Source of the DNA: Mangifera indica
Lineage: Eukaryota > Streptophyta > Magnoliopsida > Sapindales > Anacardiaceae
Direction of reading: 5' to 3'
Length of the DNA: 64,000 bases
Assembly: GCF_011075055.1 (NCBI RefSeq)
Contig: NC_058154.1
Location: 10,045,475-10,109,474 of the forward strand
The position numbers were made by a program, and so were the translations under genes. Position 1 is the first letter of the stretch, and the number at the start of each line of letters is the position of its first letter. Below are positions 47,011 through 59,404 of this stretch, one piece after another. The notes beneath the pieces were generated by a model. It searched no databases and had not been told where the DNA came from. It saw only the letters and a list, made by a program, of their open reading frames with translations.

Positions 47011-47677
47011 TGTTGGAGACTCAAATAAAGAAGAGTCCCACATCTAATAAACTTAACTAAAATGAGTGGAATATAAATGTTGTGGATTGGACCTTACATA
47101 AGCCAATTGGTTTTATGTTACATGGGTTTCAATCTACACACTTGTAAGCCCAATATATATTTCCGACATGGTATCAGAGCCGAGAGGCAGGTTTAACAGC
47201 CTAGGTGCTTGCACTTAAGCGGGGGTGTTGGAGACTCAAATAAAGAAGAGTCCCACATCTAATAAACTTAACTAAAATGAGTGGAATATAAATGTTGTGG
47301 ATTGGACCTTACATAAGCCAATTGGTTTTATGTTACATGGGTTTCAATCTACACACTTGTAAGCCCAATATATATTTCCGACATGGTATCAGAGCGCGAG
47401 CCAAATGGCGGGTTTAACAACCTAAGTGTTCCTGGATACAAGTGACAATGCACCCAGCCAAAAATCGGCTGAGCCGAGAGGCAGGTTTAACAGCCTAGGT
47501 GCTTGCACTTAAGCGGGGGTGTTAGAGACTCAAATAAAGAAGAGTCCCACATCTAATAAACTTAACTAAAATGAGTGGAATATAAATGTTGTGGATTGGA
47601 CCTTACATAAGCCAATTGGTTTTATGTTACATGGGTTTCAATCTACACACTTGTAAGCCCAATATATATTTCCGACA
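47011..47677 (+). mobile_element. TRIM retrotransposon with three LTRs
   Basis: Terminal-repeat retrotransposon in miniature inserted in exon 7 of NCL copy 5. Three direct repeats of 158 bp (47011-47168, 47226-47383, 47520-47677) start TGTT and end CCGACA. Two internal spacers (57 and 136 bp) each begin TGGTATCAGAGC, the primer-binding site complementary to the 3' end of plant initiator tRNA-Met, and end in a purine run AAGCGGGGG. Target duplication ATAGC (47006-47010 and 47678-47682). No ORF; replication would need proteins in trans. The shorter spacer is a deletion derivative of the longer one. Confidence 0.93.
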
Positions 47678-50600
47678 ATAGCTAAGAAAACTGATAGATA
47701 AATCACATTATCCGTTGACACAGTTGTGTATAACTGCAGCAGAAAACATCAGAAAAAGCAAAATAACGTAAGACCCTTTAATTACCTCAAGTTGCATGTG
47801 GAAAAATAGATAGAAATGAGTAACAAACCTCGATAAATGTTGATGAGGCGGTTTGCCTCGTCTTGCGGCTGGCATGAATGAGCAGTTGTACCACTACACT
47901 AAACTTAGTTGCCATGGGTAGTGCAATGAATGAAACGAAGAATGGAGGGACATTTGTTGCATTGGAAAAGTTAGTGATAGCATCCACTAGAGGATGAGCG
48001 AATGCAAAAGCAGTAATGGTTCCAATAAACAACATTGATGCTGCTTTCAAGCGGGTCAACCGTCGGTTTGCAACAGCTTCGAAAGTTTCCTCTTCCACTC
48101 CCAAAAAATCAAGCTCCCTCTGTGTTTTCTGAACATGATTTGCAATATGTCACAACCTTTCAGTAATAAGTCATCATAGACATAGGTGCAGGGTCATATT
48201 GTACAACCTACCTCGCAAAATTCATTTTGAAAACCAGGATCGTGACCTCTATTTCCTTGATGTACTGCATTGAGCCATTTTTCTGTACATTCGATGAATC
48301 CATCTGAATCAATTTGATTATCCCGATTTGTTGCCGTGCCTATTAGTAATTTGTCCAAATCATCCTGACACAACTTTATCCCCTCAAAATTAATTCCCAT
48401 GATCAGTGCTTTGACTTCACTAACTGAAAGTTGTCCATCTTTGTTGTCATCAATCAAACCAAACAGTCTGTCATAAGAAGTCAGTGCTAATAAGAATATA
48501 TTATGAGTGGCAGGAATTATTAATTGAAAAAAAACATTTCTCTTATTCTATTGTCATGGGAGAAAAGTTAATGGGTAAGGGGATCAGTTTCTGAATTAAA
48601 AAAAAAAAAAAAACCGACTTTTTTAAAACTATTTTGTTGGGTTCTCCATCATTCAAGAGCCTTTCCGCAGCATGCTGTCTCAGATGTTTCGCAATTATTG
48701 ATGTCACACGCCTGAGCCTTGCATAAGCAATACTCCAACTCTGAATCCAGGGCCAAAAGACCTAAATGACATGAATGAAAGGAAAGTCAAGCATCAGTAA
48801 ATACATAGAAATTTTGTTAAAAGCAGTACCCAGGAAAATATAAAAAGGGCTAAAGAAAGAGGAAAGATCTTACTAGCTATGCATATGGAAGATACCAAAC
48901 CTTCTTAATATACCATTCAAGACACTAGCATTTAACACCAAGGTCAGAAACAATGCTGCTAAATAGGGTTTTAAAAGGAACAACTACTGATAAGGCAATG
49001 AAAGAAGAAAATGTCCTAATTTAATCTTTCTAACAAGTTATTACAAGAACCAAATAATATATCCTCACAGAATTTTCACCATGTCAATAAAAAGATTGGT
49101 GTGCCTCAATGTCATTAGTGCTTACATAAGATGGACTCATGGAATTTGCACAGGTATCAAAGAATTCAGAGGATGCTATAATTGTTGCATAAAAGAATGG
49201 TTACCTGATAAAGGCAATAAGCAATGAACATCAATACAGATACAATTAGAGCAATCAAAACAGCTAAGTTTCTTCCTGAAGTTGAATGGAGTATCTGTGG
49301 TATTTGAACAACAATAAATGGGATGACAGATATAGCCATTATCCTTGCAGTATAGCAAGTCCAACTATCCGTACTAACACCAGTTTCTGCAATCAATGAG
49401 AATTTCATTTTTCAATTTAGAAAATCTTCAATGGAATTTAATTTAAAAAATCTCCACACTTAAAATAAAGCAGCAGGCATGGTTATAGCAAAGTCTGATT
49501 TCCCCACGAAAATTGAAACTAACTCACCCTAAACACCATGACCAACATTACCAGCCCTCAACTTCTCCAGTCCTAACTCTCTGAAACTATATACAGTAAG
49601 AGGGTTCCACAGCCATGTTGGACCTTGTCTCTTTCCTTGTAAAAATAACTATCACTTTCTTGTTGCTTACAACCAATGTGCATGAAGATATGGTCAATGT
49701 AATGTTTCAGTCCAAGATGTATCTATATAGGATCTCTCTGCCTCATGAAGATTAAATTAGTTTCAAGCAACTATTTATTCAATTTCTGCGTTAAAAATAG
49801 ATGTAGCTTTTTCTATACAGATACAATTTAAATTCCAAATTCATTTGTGTTTTCTAGGTGCATGTTCATCAGGGACTCCTCAAATCCTCACAAACAACTA
49901 TAACACACTGGTTATTTCTTAAATTTCATTTCTCTTTCCGCTCCTTACCCCATCCTTCTCTTACACTTCGGGGCTACTGCATTGCAGGCTCATAGCTTCT
50001 ACAACATACAGGGTTTCTATAATTTTAATAGAAACCCTTAGACTAGACCAAACTTTGAGAGAATTCTTCTACAAATAAGAAATAGAATTCAAAGATGCTA
50101 CTGCCTTGGCATATTCCAAGTTAAGAGCCAGAGAACTGCTTAATCCAAACTAGATTGGTTATTCAGTCTATTAGTGAAGACTAGTAAAGGACAATTCTGA
50201 GTAAAGTTGCAAACCAGTTAAGCTAAATCCTTTTGTATTTTGACCATCTTTAGCAACTGAATGCTCAATGTCACATTTTCCAACTATGACACAGGATCCC
50301 CATATTACAGTAAGAAGCATGACAGTTGATCCAGCTAGCAATCCCATTCCCACCGAGACCCGACTTTGAGCAGATTCCTTAGTTCCAGAAAGTCCAGACA
50401 CTGTATAAAACAAGAGAATTAATCAGATGCAATCAGCAAATTAATCACCAGGTAAAAATGCAATTTTGAGAAGAAGAATATTTAAAAGGGTACCCATAAT
50501 AATTGAGCTGGCTAGTAATCCCAATCCTTCTGATTTCTGAGGTTGAGATATTTCCTTTTTATCAGAAAGTCCAGAGGCTATAAAAAACAAGAGAATTGAT

Positions 50601-50904
50601 CATATGGAATCAAAAGATTAATCATAATATAGTTTTCTTGTTTTTTCAGATTGCTCAGCTAAATATGCACTAACATTCCACATCAAATATTTCTACTACT
50701 TGATGCCATGTACAAAGTCTAATGTAAAAATTAAAAAGGAGGAGGTTATATACTACTTGATGCTCAGCTAAATATGCACTAACCTCCTCCAAAAGTTTAT
50801 GATTCAGGTAACTTTTATTGTCTATAAAGTAACCATAGTATCAATCTATAATATCAATGCATGAGAAAGGCCTCTAAGTGTTTTTTTATTCTTATGTTGG
50901 ATAG

Positions 50905-52194
50905 TGTTAGTGTGTGAAATTCCATATTTTTAAGCATCTAATTTCCTTGATTTGTGATATTTAATTTGTTAATTATTTGATTAATTGCTTGTTTTAGGAA
51001 ATTGGGCATTAATTGCATTATTATGAGAAAAGATGCAAAATAAAAGGAATTTAGAGTTGTCACGTATCAAGACAGAATGACGGCAAAATACATAGGAGAT
51101 GGCTGATTGAGGAAAGGAGAGAATCACACTATTTATTGAGAAATTCACAGTTGAAGACTTAATTAACAATTAGAGGAAGTTCAGGTCCTTTGGATGATAT
51201 TTGGCACAAAAATATTACTCAATGACTAAAGCAGACTTGGCAGTATAAAAAGGACAATTGCTCTCTGTTTTAGGTTTTTTTTAGTTTTTTAGCATCCTTT
51301 TCTTTCAGAAAGAAACAGAGCCGCAACCCTTCGCTGGTTCTTCTTCAATTAGTATAGGATTTTTATTTTAATTTTCTGTGAAGCCATGAACATAAACATG
51401 AGTGGCTAACTCTTTTCTTTAGTCGAGCAATCAGGATCATGGTTCTACGACGATTGTGAGAACTTCTTTACCCGTTCTTTTCTTTTAAATATTTAATTTG
51501 TTCCTGATTTTATTTATTGTTGTCTTGTTCAATTAAATAGGAGACGTCTTATTTATTTTGGATTAAAAACAACTTTGCTAGATTAAATTATTGAATCCGT
51601 AATTGTTTGATGATTTAATCATAAGTGGCTGGCTAGCATGCTTGGTGAAGTAGAATGATTATTGTATGTTAGTGGAATAGGTTAATCTAATTTAAACAAA
51701 AACAGCGTATGTGTTTTGTTGATTAGAATCGGTGGCTTTTCTAATTCTTAATTCTGTTTTCAATTTAAATTCTAAGATCGTATCTAGAACTGATTGAAAA
51801 ACAAGAGAAGTAATTAAAGAACGTTTCTTAATTACCAACACCTAAGGAAAAGCAGAACAACGAGCGTCTCGATGTTTCATAACCGGTTTATTTAAAAGGA
51901 AAAATTAATTTTTTTATCGATGATCAATTGAATTGAACCATACCTGAATTACTTGGCTAGAACTCATCTTATTATTGTTTTAATCTAGTTTTCTTATTAC
52001 TTTGACTATTTAATTCTGAATTAATTTTTTTTTTATTATCCGTACGATTCGAAACAACAAAATCCCTCTTGCTTTATTTTGTTATATTTCAGATAAATAA
52101 CCCAATCTCTGTGGATACGACTCTACTTGCCCTATCTACAAGTTTTCATTGAGAGAGTAGAAAATTTTATTTTTGGTGGATTCGACACCTACCA
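50905..52194 (+). repeat. 5' LTR
   Basis: Begins TGTTAG and ends CTACCA (TG...CA). TATAAAAA at 51244-51251 is a likely promoter TATA box. Differs from the 3' LTR by three substitutions (51036 C/A, 51172 A/G, 51709 A/C) and no length change, as compared by eye. Confidence 0.95.
51244..51251 (+). promoter_or_regulatory. LTR TATA box
   Basis: TATAAAAA in the 5' LTR, about 340 bp into it and followed by CT-rich DNA; duplicated at 59744-59751 in the 3' LTR. Position and sequence suit an RNA polymerase II start a few tens of bases downstream. Inferred. Confidence 0.55.
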
Positions 52195-52199
52195 AATTT

Positions 52200-52217
52200 T
52201 GGCGCCGTTGCCGGGGA
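52200..52217 (+). other. Primer-binding site (tRNA-Asp)
   Basis: TGGCGCCGTTGCCGGGGA begins five bases after the 5' LTR. It is complementary to the 3' end of plant tRNA-Asp, including CCA, over 18 bases. Confidence 0.88.
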
Positions 52218-52269
52218 TTGGTGTTGATAATTTGTCTGAAATTTTTTTTAATTTTTATTTAATTTTTTT

Positions 52270-53535
52270 ATGACCCGTTTGAACCCTGCAGGAGAACTTC
52301 AGTTTGATTCTGAAATCGAGAAGACTGCGAGACAACTCCGCAAGGAAACTAAATTAAGTAAAGCTTCTTCTTCTTCATCTTTTGGAATTAATTTAAGAGA
52401 GGATTTAACAAATACGAGAGTAGCAGCAATGGCCGAACGAGAGCTTACTTTGAGGGAGATGGCTATACCTGTCATCAATCAACAACCTCTGTGCATTGCC
52501 TATCCAAACATCGATGCCAATTTTGAACTCAAATCAGGTTTGATCCATTTATTGCTTACTTTTCGAGGACTATCAGGTGAGGACCCTCATAAACACTTGA
52601 AAGAATTTCATGTTGTTTGTTCCACTATGAAACCACAAGGGGTAAGTGAAGAGCAAATTAAACTGCGTGCTTTCCCTTTCTCTTTAACTGATAAGGCTAA
52701 GGATTGGCTATATTATTTACCATCAGGTTCTATCAATAGTTGGGATGAGCTTAAAAGACAATTCTTAGAAAAATTCTTTCCTGCTTCTAAGGCCACCTCC
52801 ATTAGAAAGGAAATATGTGGGATTAGGCAATATAGTGGAGAGACACTTTATGAGTATTGGGAGAGGTTTAATCAGCTCTATGCCAGTTGTCCCCATCATC
52901 AAATTTCTGATCAGCTATTAATTCAATATTTTTATGAAGGTTTATTGTTGTCTGACAGGAATTTGATTGATGCAGCAAGTGGTGGAGCTTTGGTTAATAA
53001 AACTTTAACAGAAGCAAAGAGATTGATCTCAACAATTGCCGCCAATACTCAACAATTTGGCATTAGACAGGATGTAACTGTGAGAAAGGTTAATGAGGTA
53101 AGCAATAATAATCCTCTTGAGCAAAGACTTGATAAACTCACCTCCTTGTTAGAAAAATTTGTAGTGAATCACCAACAAGTGAAGGCTTACGACATCTGTT
53201 CGAATGTGGAGCACTCTACAGACGCATGTCCCACACTTCAGGAGGACACACGTGAGGATGTTAATGTCGTAGGGGGTTATCAGAACCAAAAGAGGTATGA
53301 TCTGTACTCGAATACCTATAATCCGGGATGGAGAGATCACCCGAATTTTAGTTATGGCCAAAAGAACAATAACTTCCAACAGCCTGGATACCAAAATAGG
53401 CCACCCTTCCTCAAGCGTTTAATCCAACACCCCAACCTCAGTCGAAAGGTATGTCTCTTGAACAAATTGTTACTGCACTTGCTAATAATACACAACAATT
53501 TCAACAGGAGACAAGGGCTAGCATTCAGAATCTAG
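52270..53535 (+). CDS. gag: Athila-type Gag
   Basis: 421-codon ORF from ATG at 52270. The retrotransposon Gag domain spans roughly residues 60-270 ([41 protein letters not shown]). A zinc knuckle follows, with spacing x2-C-x4-H-x4-C around residues 307-320 ([14 protein letters not shown]). Its first Cys is Tyr307 (TAC). The last 40 or so codons are in a frame that does not continue into pol; the typical coiled-coil linker ([12 protein letters not shown]) is found in the pol frame. A one-base loss in the pyrimidine-rich stretch near 53,410 explains this. The product coats the element RNA to form virus-like particles. Confidence 0.87.
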   Translation: MTRLNPAGELQFDSEIEKTARQLRKETKLSKASSSSSFGINLREDLTNTRVAAMAERELTLREMAIPVINQQPLCIAYPNIDANFELKSGLIHLLLTFRGLSGEDPHKHLKEFHVVCSTMKPQGVSEEQIKLRAFPFSLTDKAKDWLYYLPSGSINSWDELKRQFLEKFFPASKATSIRKEICGIRQYSGETLYEYWERFNQLYASCPHHQISDQLLIQYFYEGLLLSDRNLIDAASGGALVNKTLTEAKRLISTIAANTQQFGIRQDVTVRKVNEVSNNNPLEQRLDKLTSLLEKFVVNHQQVKAYDICSNVEHSTDACPTLQEDTREDVNVVGGYQNQKRYDLYSNTYNPGWRDHPNFSYGQKNNNFQQPGYQNRPPFLKRLIQHPNLSRKVCLLNKLLLHLLIIHNNFNRRQGLAFRI

Positions 53536-56500
53536 AAAATCAAGTCAGTCAATTAGCTACTGTTGTGGGAAGATTGGAAACTCAGAATTCTGGTAGATTG
53601 CCATCTCAGATTGTGGTGAATCCAAAGCAAGATGCAAATTTTACTGAGAATATCAATGCAATCACCCTGCGGAGTGGTAAAGAATTGAAGGATCATGAAA
53701 AGAAGATTCCAAAATATGCAAGAGAAAAGGAGATCGAATGCGAAATTGAGCCAAAAGAAGCCCAAAAATTGTCACCTCCTGCAGAGAAGTGCATGCCACC
53801 TTCTGTGGTCACTCCACCTCCTTTCCCGAGTCGACTTGCAAAGAACAAAAAGGAACAACAAGAACAAGAGATCCTTGAAGTCTTTCGCAAGGTTGAGGTA
53901 AATATTCCCCTTTTAGATGCTATTAAACAAGTCCCTAGATATGCTAAATTCCTTAAGGAATTATGCACGTCAAAAAGAAAACTAAAAGGGGATGAAAAAG
54001 TGCATGTCAGTGAGAATGTTTCAGCCGTTCTTCAAAGAAAATTACCTCAAAAGTGTAAGGATCCAGGTATGTTCACAATCCCTTGCAAGATTGGTAATGT
54101 TAAAGTTCAAAAAGCTATGATAGATCTAGGAGCATCCATTAATGTCATGTCTAGCTCCATTTATCATTCTTTAAATGTAGGACCTCTAAAACCCACCGGT
54201 GTAATAATCCAATTAGCTGATAGGTCCAATGCATATCCTGAAGGGGTGTTAGAAGATGTTCTTGTTCAAGTTAATGAATTGATTTTTCCTGTTGACTTTT
54301 ATGTGCTTGACATGGAAGATGATAACTCATCTAAATCAATCCCAATTTTGCTAGGAAGACCTTTTCTTAAGACATCTAGAACAAAAATCGATGTTTCAGA
54401 AGGTACTTTAACTATGGAATTTGATAGTGAAGTAATTAGATTCAATATTTATGAAGCCATGAGATTCCCTAGTGATGTGAATTCAGTTTTTGTTGTTAAT
54501 GTATTCGATTCCCTAGCTCAACAAATTTTTGAGTTGCAGGATTCTGATAATTTGAAGGTTGCCCTTAATAAAGGACTTAACACAAGAACATTACAAAGAA
54601 TTGAGCAAAAGCTTGTGGTAGATGACAGATTGAGTGATACGATTTACAAGCTGGAACCATTCGAAACAACCAGGTATGATGTTTCTTATATTTCATTACC
54701 TGTTTCTAACTCAAAATTACTTCCATCAATTGTGCAGGCACCCGAATTGGAACTTAAGCCTTTGCCAAGTCATCTCAAATATGTATATTTGGGAGATAAT
54801 GAAACCCTTCCTGTGATAATTTCTAACAAACTCACTCTTCTTGAGGAAGAAAAACTCATTACAGTTCTTAGAGATTACAAGGAAGCTATCGGATGGACCA
54901 TCGCAGACATTAAGGGTTTGAGCCTATCACTTTGTATGCATAGAATCTTACTAGAAGAGAACACTAAGCCTTCGAGGGAAGCTCAAAGAAGGTTGAATCC
55001 TCCAATGATGGAAGTTGTGAAGAAAGAAATAATAAAGCTCTTGAATGCTGGTATGATCTATCCTATTTCAGATAGTGATTGGGTAAGTCCAGTACAAGTA
55101 GTACCTAAGAAAACTGGTTTCACTGTTCAAAAGAATCATAATGGTGAGTATGTTCCTGTTAGAGTTCAAAATGGATGGAGGGTTTGTATTGACTATAGAA
55201 AATTGAATGCTTCTACTAGAAAAGATCATTTCCCTATACCTTTTATTGATCAAATGTTAGAAAGATTAGCTGGTCAATCTCACTATTGTTGTCTTGATGG
55301 ATATTCAGGTTTTAACCAAATTCCAGTTGCTCCCGAGGATCAAGAGAAGACGACATTCACATGTCCCTTTGGTACTTTTGCATATAAACGTATGCCTTTT
55401 GGACTTTGCAATGCCCCAGCCACTTTTCAGAGATGTATGGTTAGTATATTTTCAGATTATGTGGAGAATATCATAGAGGTATTTATAGATGACTTTACTG
55501 TTTACGGTAATTCATTCGAATCTTGTCTAAATAATTTGATTAAAATTTTGAAAAGGTGTATTGAAACAAACCTTGTGTTAAATTATGAAAAATGTCACTT
55601 TATGGTTGATCAGAGTTTGATATTAGGGCATATAGTGTCTTCTAAAGGGATAGAGGTAGATAAGTCAAAAATTGATTTGATTAAATCCTTACCTCACCCA
55701 ACTTGTGTTCGAGAAGTGCGTTCTTTTCTTGGACATGCAGGTTTTTACAGGAGATTTATCAAGGATTTTTCAAAAATTGCCCAACCGCTTTCAAGACTAC
55801 TACAAAAGGATGTCCAATTCGAGTTTGATAGAGAGTGCAAGAAAGCTTTTGATCAACTGAAGGAACACCTAATTTCTGCGCCGATTGTTCAGCCACCCAA
55901 TTGGGAATTACCTTTTGAGATTATGTGTGATGCTAGCAATTATGCTATAGGGGCTGTTTTAGGCCAGAAAAGTGGAAAAATTTCTTGTGTGATTTATTAT
56001 GCTTCAAGAACTCTTGATAATGCTCAAAGAAATTATTCCACAACTGAAAAAGAATTGTTGGCAGTAGTTTTTGCTTTAGAAAAGTTTCGCTCTTATTTAT
56101 TGGGCACTAAAGTAATTGTTTATTCTGATCATGCAGCTCTAAAGCATTTGCTTTCTAAGAGGGAATCAAAGCCGAGGCTAATTAGATGGATACTATTGCT
56201 GCAAGAATTTGATTTGGAGATTCGAGATAGAAAGGGAGCCGAAAATTCTGTGGCTGATCATCTAAGTCGATTGGTGACTGACGAAGACCATATGCCTCTC
56301 CAAGATGCTTTTCCAGATGAGAATCTCTTTCATTTAAATAGTATTACACCTTGGTATGCTGATATTGTTAATTATATGGTCACTAAGTCATTGCCGAATG
56401 ATCTCACTAGAGCCCAAAAGGAAAAAATTAAAAGTGATTCTAAGTACTATATATGGGATGATCCGTATTTATGGAAGCAATGTTCTGACCAATTACTTCG

Positions 56501-57638
56501 CAGGTGTGTACATGATAGTGAAATCCAATCTATCTTGGAGTTTTGCCACTCTTATGCATGTGGGGGTCACTTTGGCCCGAAAAGAACAGCACGAAAGGTT
56601 CTAGAATGTGGGTTATATTGGCCTACTCTATTTCGAGATGCATACATGTTCTGTAAGTCTTGTGCTAATTGTCAAAAGAGTGGGAATTTAGGACATAGGG
56701 ATCAAATGCCATTGAACCCAATTTTGGTTTGTGAAATTTTTGATATTTGGGTAATTGATTTTATGGGTCCTTTTCCATTATCTTTTGGTAATTCTTATAT
56801 TCTTTTAGCTGTTGATTATGTTTCTAAATGGATTGAAGCTAAGGCAACAAGAGCTGATGATGCTAAAACTGTTGTAGGATTTGTCAAGACTTACATTTTT
56901 TCTAGGTATGGAACACCAAGAGCCATTATAAGTGATCGTGGAACCCATTTTTGCAATCGGGTCATGGAGGCATTACTTAAGAAGTACAATATCACTCACC
57001 GAGTATCTACTGCATACCATCCGCAAACGAGTGGACAAGCCGAAGTTTCAAATAGGGAGATTAAGTCTATACTTGAGAAAACGGTAAATCCAAATAGAAA
57101 GGATTGGAGCCTTCGCTTGGATGATGCCTTATGGGCTTATAGAACTGCATACAAGACTCCAATAGGTATGTCTCCTTATCGCTTAATATTTGGTAAATCT
57201 TGTCATCTCCCAGTTGAATTGGAACACAGGGCCTATTGGGCAATCAAGCAATGCAATACGGACTTGAATGATATAGGTAATCATAGGAAGTTACAACTTC
57301 AAGAATTAGAGGAAATCAGAAATGATTCCTATGAAAATTCTCGGATTTATAAAGAAAAGACTAAGTTTTTCCATGATAAAATGATTTCTAGGAAAACCTT
57401 TCATGTTGGACAAAAAGTACTCCTATATCATTCTAAACTTAAATTGTTTCCGGGAAAATTACGATCTCGTTGGATTGGTCCTTTTGTTGTCACTAATGTA
57501 TTTTCTCATGGTGCAGTTGAAATTCAAAGTACCTCTACCAATAAAAATTTTAAGGTTAATGAACATCGTCTAAAACCTTATTATGAAGGATTTCAGGCCT
57601 ACAATGTAGAGGAAATATCTTTGGCTCCCTCGAATTGA
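53451..57638 (+). CDS. pol: Athila-type Pol polyprotein (protease, reverse transcriptase, RNase H, integrase)
   Basis: Open for 1,395 codons from the ATG at 53451. In relation to that ATG: Gag-linker coiled coil 1-60, aspartic protease motif DLGAS at 225-229, reverse transcriptase with [10 protein letters not shown] and the active site FIDD at 678-681 (F for the usual Y), RNase H first Asp at 827 ([12 protein letters not shown]), integrase zinc-binding region near His1040 with CKSCANC, then catalytic D1103 (VIDF), D1162 (SDRGTHF) and E1198 (GQAEVSNRE); the last two are 35 residues apart, the normal DD35E spacing. No internal stop. It overlaps the gag ORF by 85 bases in the minus-one frame. 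Athila elements normally make Gag-Pol from one ORF, so the ATG is probably not a native start. Confidence 0.92.
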   Translation: MSLEQIVTALANNTQQFQQETRASIQNLENQVSQLATVVGRLETQNSGRLPSQIVVNPKQDANFTENINAITLRSGKELKDHEKKIPKYAREKEIECEIEPKEAQKLSPPAEKCMPPSVVTPPPFPSRLAKNKKEQQEQEILEVFRKVEVNIPLLDAIKQVPRYAKFLKELCTSKRKLKGDEKVHVSENVSAVLQRKLPQKCKDPGMFTIPCKIGNVKVQKAMIDLGASINVMSSSIYHSLNVGPLKPTGVIIQLADRSNAYPEGVLEDVLVQVNELIFPVDFYVLDMEDDNSSKSIPILLGRPFLKTSRTKIDVSEGTLTMEFDSEVIRFNIYEAMRFPSDVNSVFVVNVFDSLAQQIFELQDSDNLKVALNKGLNTRTLQRIEQKLVVDDRLSDTIYKLEPFETTRYDVSYISLPVSNSKLLPSIVQAPELELKPLPSHLKYVYLGDNETLPVIISNKLTLLEEEKLITVLRDYKEAIGWTIADIKGLSLSLCMHRILLEENTKPSREAQRRLNPPMMEVVKKEIIKLLNAGMIYPISDSDWVSPVQVVPKKTGFTVQKNHNGEYVPVRVQNGWRVCIDYRKLNASTRKDHFPIPFIDQMLERLAGQSHYCCLDGYSGFNQIPVAPEDQEKTTFTCPFGTFAYKRMPFGLCNAPATFQRCMVSIFSDYVENIIEVFIDDFTVYGNSFESCLNNLIKILKRCIETNLVLNYEKCHFMVDQSLILGHIVSSKGIEVDKSKIDLIKSLPHPTCVREVRSFLGHAGFYRRFIKDFSKIAQPLSRLLQKDVQFEFDRECKKAFDQLKEHLISAPIVQPPNWELPFEIMCDASNYAIGAVLGQKSGKISCVIYYASRTLDNAQRNYSTTEKELLAVVFALEKFRSYLLGTKVIVYSDHAALKHLLSKRESKPRLIRWILLLQEFDLEIRDRKGAENSVADHLSRLVTDEDHMPLQDAFPDENLFHLNSITPWYADIVNYMVTKSLPNDLTRAQKEKIKSDSKYYIWDDPYLWKQCSDQLLRRCVHDSEIQSILEFCHSYACGGHFGPKRTARKVLECGLYWPTLFRDAYMFCKSCANCQKSGNLGHRDQMPLNPILVCEIFDIWVIDFMGPFPLSFGNSYILLAVDYVSKWIEAKATRADDAKTVVGFVKTYIFSRYGTPRAIISDRGTHFCNRVMEALLKKYNITHRVSTAYHPQTSGQAEVSNREIKSILEKTVNPNRKDWSLRLDDALWAYRTAYKTPIGMSPYRLIFGKSCHLPVELEHRAYWAIKQCNTDLNDIGNHRKLQLQELEEIRNDSYENSRIYKEKTKFFHDKMISRKTFHVGQKVLLYHSKLKLFPGKLRSRWIGPFVVTNVFSHGAVEIQSTSTNKNFKVNEHRLKPYYEGFQAYNVEEISLAPSN

Positions 57639-59382
57639 TGAATTGGTTGCGTCTAGCCAAAGACATTAAAGAAAGGCGCTTATTGGGAGGCAACCCAATT
57701 GATCTTATTTTTCATTATTTTTAATCATTTTGTGTCTTTAATTAAGGTTTAAATTAAAAAAAACAAAAAAAAAACCCCAAAGAAAAATTAAAAAATTAAA
57801 AAAAAAAAGAGCAAATTTCATTTTTGTGTCTTCTTTTTTATTTTTCTAATCTCTTTTCCTCCCTATTCAATTTCTTTTCATCTCTACAGGCCCAAATCAA
57901 ATGTTGACAGCTTCAATCACTCTTCCACTGCACTAACACTCCTATTCAGGGAAGTTCTCTTAACTTTCATTTCATTTTTTCTTTTATATGTGAGCTTCAA
58001 TTTTTCTACATTGAGGACAATGTAAAGATCAGGTGTGGGGGAGGGAATGCATAATTTTTCAATCTCTTTGGAACCCTTGACTCTCTTGAAAGCTGTCTTA
58101 GAATTTGCTTTAAGTTAGTATGCATTATTGGTTCGAGTTTGAATGCATGAAAGAGGCAAGTATGATTAGTGATTTTGCTTCAAATGTTTCGAGTATCTCA
58201 TTGATTTTAATGATTGAATTGAATGAAAATGTGCAAGGTTTGCTACAAGTTGAACACTAATGTGAGCTTTTGAGCCCATGAGCATTTCATTACACTTTGC
58301 TCTAATTATCTTCTTTGTTGAGTGTTTATCAAACATGACTTGTTATTCTAGAATTTGCTCTGTTATGCATTTCGAGACCATATTTTTTTTGAATTCATGC
58401 ATTAAGATGATAAGGGCATTTAGGATTAACCACTTCGAAACTCTTAAAAAGCCATCCATAGCTATATTTTCTAGTAGATAACCAATGTTGAGCCGAATCC
58501 CTTTTCTTTGCTTTAACCCATAAATATTTACCCTTAAGCCTTTTTGTTTTATCTTGTTAACCCTTGTATCAAGATATTGTGAGAGTGAATTGCATGATAA
58601 AGAACCTAATGGGTAGATGGGTAGATATAAGGAGTGAAAAAAAAAAAATTGAAAAAAAAAAAAGAAGAGGAGATGAAAAAAAAAAAAGAAAAAAGAAAAA
58701 AAAAGAGAAGATATTCATCTCTATGTATTGAATAGGAAGTTTGGACAAGTGAAGTATCCATAATTGTATAGAAAAGAAGTCCAATTATTCCTACATGTTA
58801 TAAATTAAATTTAAAAAAAAAAATCCTTGCAGAAGGGATGAGTTTCACTGAAATGAAAAAAAAAAAAAAAAAGAGGAAGAGAGAAGTGTGGTTTAAGGAG
58901 TTATTTTCGTTATTCTTTAAATATCATGTAAGGGAACTCACTCATATCTTGATTTTTACACCTATATTTTCCTTCTTTTTCCTACCTTCACCTAAACCCC
59001 ATTACAACCCTGCTTAAGACCCTTTGATTTTCGCATTGTATTCATATTTATTAGTGGTGGAGATATGATATATGAGCAAACTTATGGTAATGACTTGTTA
59101 TGTTTTGATCTGAGAGCTAAATGAAACCCTAAACACTTTGAGAGTGTAGAGTGAAACCAATGTGAAGATGTTGACTCTTGTTTCATTTGATTTTAATGAG
59201 ATTGTTGGGATTGATGAGATGCTTATGTTTTTCCAAAAATTCATGCTATAAAGACTTGTGCTCTTGATTGTTGTTTTGGACTTGGGTTTCTAATGCATCT
59301 TAACTTTAAGTTATTTGAGGATGTACTGAAAGGAGGGAAAAGGGTGAAGAAGAGACTGATTGATGTTTGCTTGAGGGCAAGC
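57639..59382 (+). other. Non-coding 3' internal region of the retrotransposon
   Basis: 1.7 kb between pol and the polypurine tract. It carries the Athila-type motif GCGCTTATTGGGAGGCAACC (about 57,678) and an ACATTGAGGACAATGT palindrome followed by GGTGTGGGGGAGGGAATG (about 58,009-58,049). Several A-rich runs (58,637-58,700 and 58,857-58,872). Some Athila elements have an envelope-like ORF here; none longer than about 70 residues is seen. Confidence 0.75.
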
Positions 59383-59402
59383 AAAGGAATGGAGTGGGGG
59401 AA
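59383..59402 (+). other. Polypurine tract
   Basis: AAAGGAATGGAGTGGGGGAA, ending two bases before the 3' LTR. The usual plus-strand primer. Confidence 0.8.
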
Positions 59403-59404
59403 TT

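Noticed and set aside
47011..47677. Cassandra-type TRIM (5S RNA in the LTR)
   Set aside because: The 158-bp LTR shows no 5S rRNA-like promoter boxes that I can recognise.
53149..53968. Minus-strand ORFs opposite gag and pol
   Set aside because: Shadows of the retrotransposon coding strand.
58278..58481. Envelope-like ORF of the Athila element
   Set aside because: Only 67 codons, no membrane protein pattern that stands out from AT-rich noise, and frames around it are closed.
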